Shown: positions 5,659-6,447 of the stretch, piece after piece
Layout: each line of letters opens with the position of its first letter
Numbering within the stretch: the first letter of the stretch is position 1
Translations under genes and position numbers: made by a program
Notes under the pieces: generated by a model
Told to the model about the DNA's origin: nothing
What the model saw: only the letters and a program-made list of their open reading frames with translations
The model's database searches: none
From: Gammaproteobacteria bacterium
GTDB lineage: Bacteria > Pseudomonadota > Gammaproteobacteria > Enterobacterales > Psychrobiaceae
Reading direction: 5' to 3'
DNA: 6,447 nucleotides
Assembly: GCA_013214885.1 (NCBI GenBank)
Contig: JABSRS010000133.1
Location: 1-6,447, forward strand

Positions 5659-6447
5659 TCAATTTAACCGATCCTTGGTGTTCACTGTTAAATTTCCTTG
5701 GTAATAACGATAAACAAACTGCGCACCAGAGGCAGCCATTAAAATAACCAGCGGCATCACTGGCAGGCGATATCTAAAAATCACATAGGCAACACCATGG
5801 ATTGCACAATATAAAAATATCGTGAGGAATAAGGTTAAATGTTGCTTGCTCATCGATTTTATAAATAAAAATGAGGTCAAGAAAAACAGCATGATCACAA
5901 CATAAAATAACAACCAAATGATTCTAGTCAGCGACTCGGCATTCGATTGTTCGCCACTTTTGCTGGAATGATAAGGCGGGGTCCAAAAATAAATCACCTT
6001 TCTGACCGAAAGTACCACCGTCTCTAATGGGTGACTGAGGATATAATCTATCGCAATTACCTTAAGTTGATTAAACGAATCAACTTCTCCTGCGGTTGCT
6101 CTTAACTCATGCCAGTGCTCTGCCATTGGAGTATCCATAATTGACACAAAATGAACTTTGGCGTTTTCATTATTGCCAAGATAGAGATTAAACCCGCCAT
6201 TAGTATTTAAAGTCGGGCTGCCTAAATGGGCATTGGTATACGTTAGCCATGGTGTCAATAAAACCGCGCACCCCAGTACAAAACCTCCGATAATTTTGGC
6301 CGATCGCACTAAGGTTGTTATTTTTTTTAGGTCGATATTAATCAGCACGTAACAGATCGGAACGATGGTCAGTATCACCGCGGCCCCCACCAGTAACTCG
6401 ATCCCAAATACCATGCCAATCAAAGCGGCTTTGACCGATGAATTATT
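5659..6447 (-). CDS. GT39-like integral-membrane glycosyltransferase (C-terminal part; 5' end outside window)
   Basis: 262 residues are visible. The frame stays open to the right edge (NNSSVKAALIGMVFG... precedes the first possible TTG at 6423), so this is the C-terminal part of a larger gene and not a complete 254-residue ORF. Several transmembrane helices surround a periplasmic loop containing NTNGGFNLYLGNNENA. Further on are YFWTPPYHSSKSGE and FRYRLPVMPLVIL. These resemble family 39 / ArnT-like GT-C glycosyltransferases, which use polyprenyl-phosphate sugars on the periplasmic side of the inner membrane. The catalytic acidic residues expected near the N-terminus are not in the window. Next to a DPPR-synthase-like fusion and an ArnE-like protein, I infer that it transfers the lipid-linked sugar to a glycan, lipid or protein acceptor. 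Family confidence is moderate; the acceptor is unknown. Confidence 0.75.
   Translation of the reverse strand, partial: NNSSVKAALIGMVFGIELLVGAAVILTIVPICYVLINIDLKKITTLVRSAKIIGGFVLGCAVLLTPWLTYTNAHLGSPTLNTNGGFNLYLGNNENAKVHFVSIMDTPMAEHWHELRATAGEVDSFNQLKVIAIDYILSHPLETVVLSVRKVIYFWTPPYHSSKSGEQSNAESLTRIIWLLFYVVIMLFFLTSFLFIKSMSKQHLTLFLTIFLYCAIHGVAYVIFRYRLPVMPLVILMAASGAQFVYRYYQGNLTVNTKDRLN

Noticed and set aside
1..6447. CRISPR array, insertion sequence or prophage
   Set aside because: No regularly spaced direct repeats, transposase or integrase frames, or terminal inverted repeats with target duplication were seen.

Overview
The window looks like a chromosomal segment of a marine-type gammaproteobacterium. 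The NusA and RimP proteins are clearly gammaproteobacterial, the intergenic DNA is AT-rich, and the style suggests Alteromonadales (Shewanella/Colwellia-like). The genus cannot be fixed from the sequence alone. Almost everything lies on the minus strand; the one plus-strand gene is a beta-lactamase-fold serine hydrolase.

Left part (1-2263, minus strand): the start of the conserved rimP-nusA(-infB) operon. NusA is cut by the left edge and lacks roughly its last 30 residues. RimP is complete and most likely starts at a TTG codon at 1904. Upstream of rimP lies about 330 nt of unusually structured leader. It holds a strong promoter-like pair (2236-2263), a series of stem-loops, an intrinsic terminator (2085-2108), a 14-bp palindrome, a possible second promoter inside a 17-bp imperfect inverted repeat, and a second terminator-like hairpin directly before the rimP ribosome binding site. 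This fits transcription attenuation of an operon that encodes the elongation/termination factor NusA.

Middle (2264-3755): an intergenic stretch with a possible small minus-strand ORF remnant. It is followed by a plus-strand exported serine hydrolase of the beta-lactamase/penicillin-binding-protein class C fold with all three catalytic motifs. This gene converges on the next minus-strand operon, and a 12-bp stem-loop separates them.

Right part (3756-6447, minus strand): a three-gene cell-envelope glycan module. In transcription order it holds a GT39-like integral-membrane glycosyltransferase (N-terminus outside the window), a HAD phosphatase-UbiA prenyltransferase fusion whose membrane half resembles decaprenyl-phosphate phosphoribosyltransferase, and a four-helix SMR/ArnE-like membrane protein coupled to the fusion by an ATGA overlap. 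Together they suggest making a polyprenyl-phosphate pentose, flipping it across the inner membrane and transferring the sugar to an acceptor in the periplasm. This resembles mycobacterial decaprenyl-phosphoarabinose metabolism, but in a Gram-negative. It is the most interesting system in the window. Its sugar and acceptor cannot be read from these genes.
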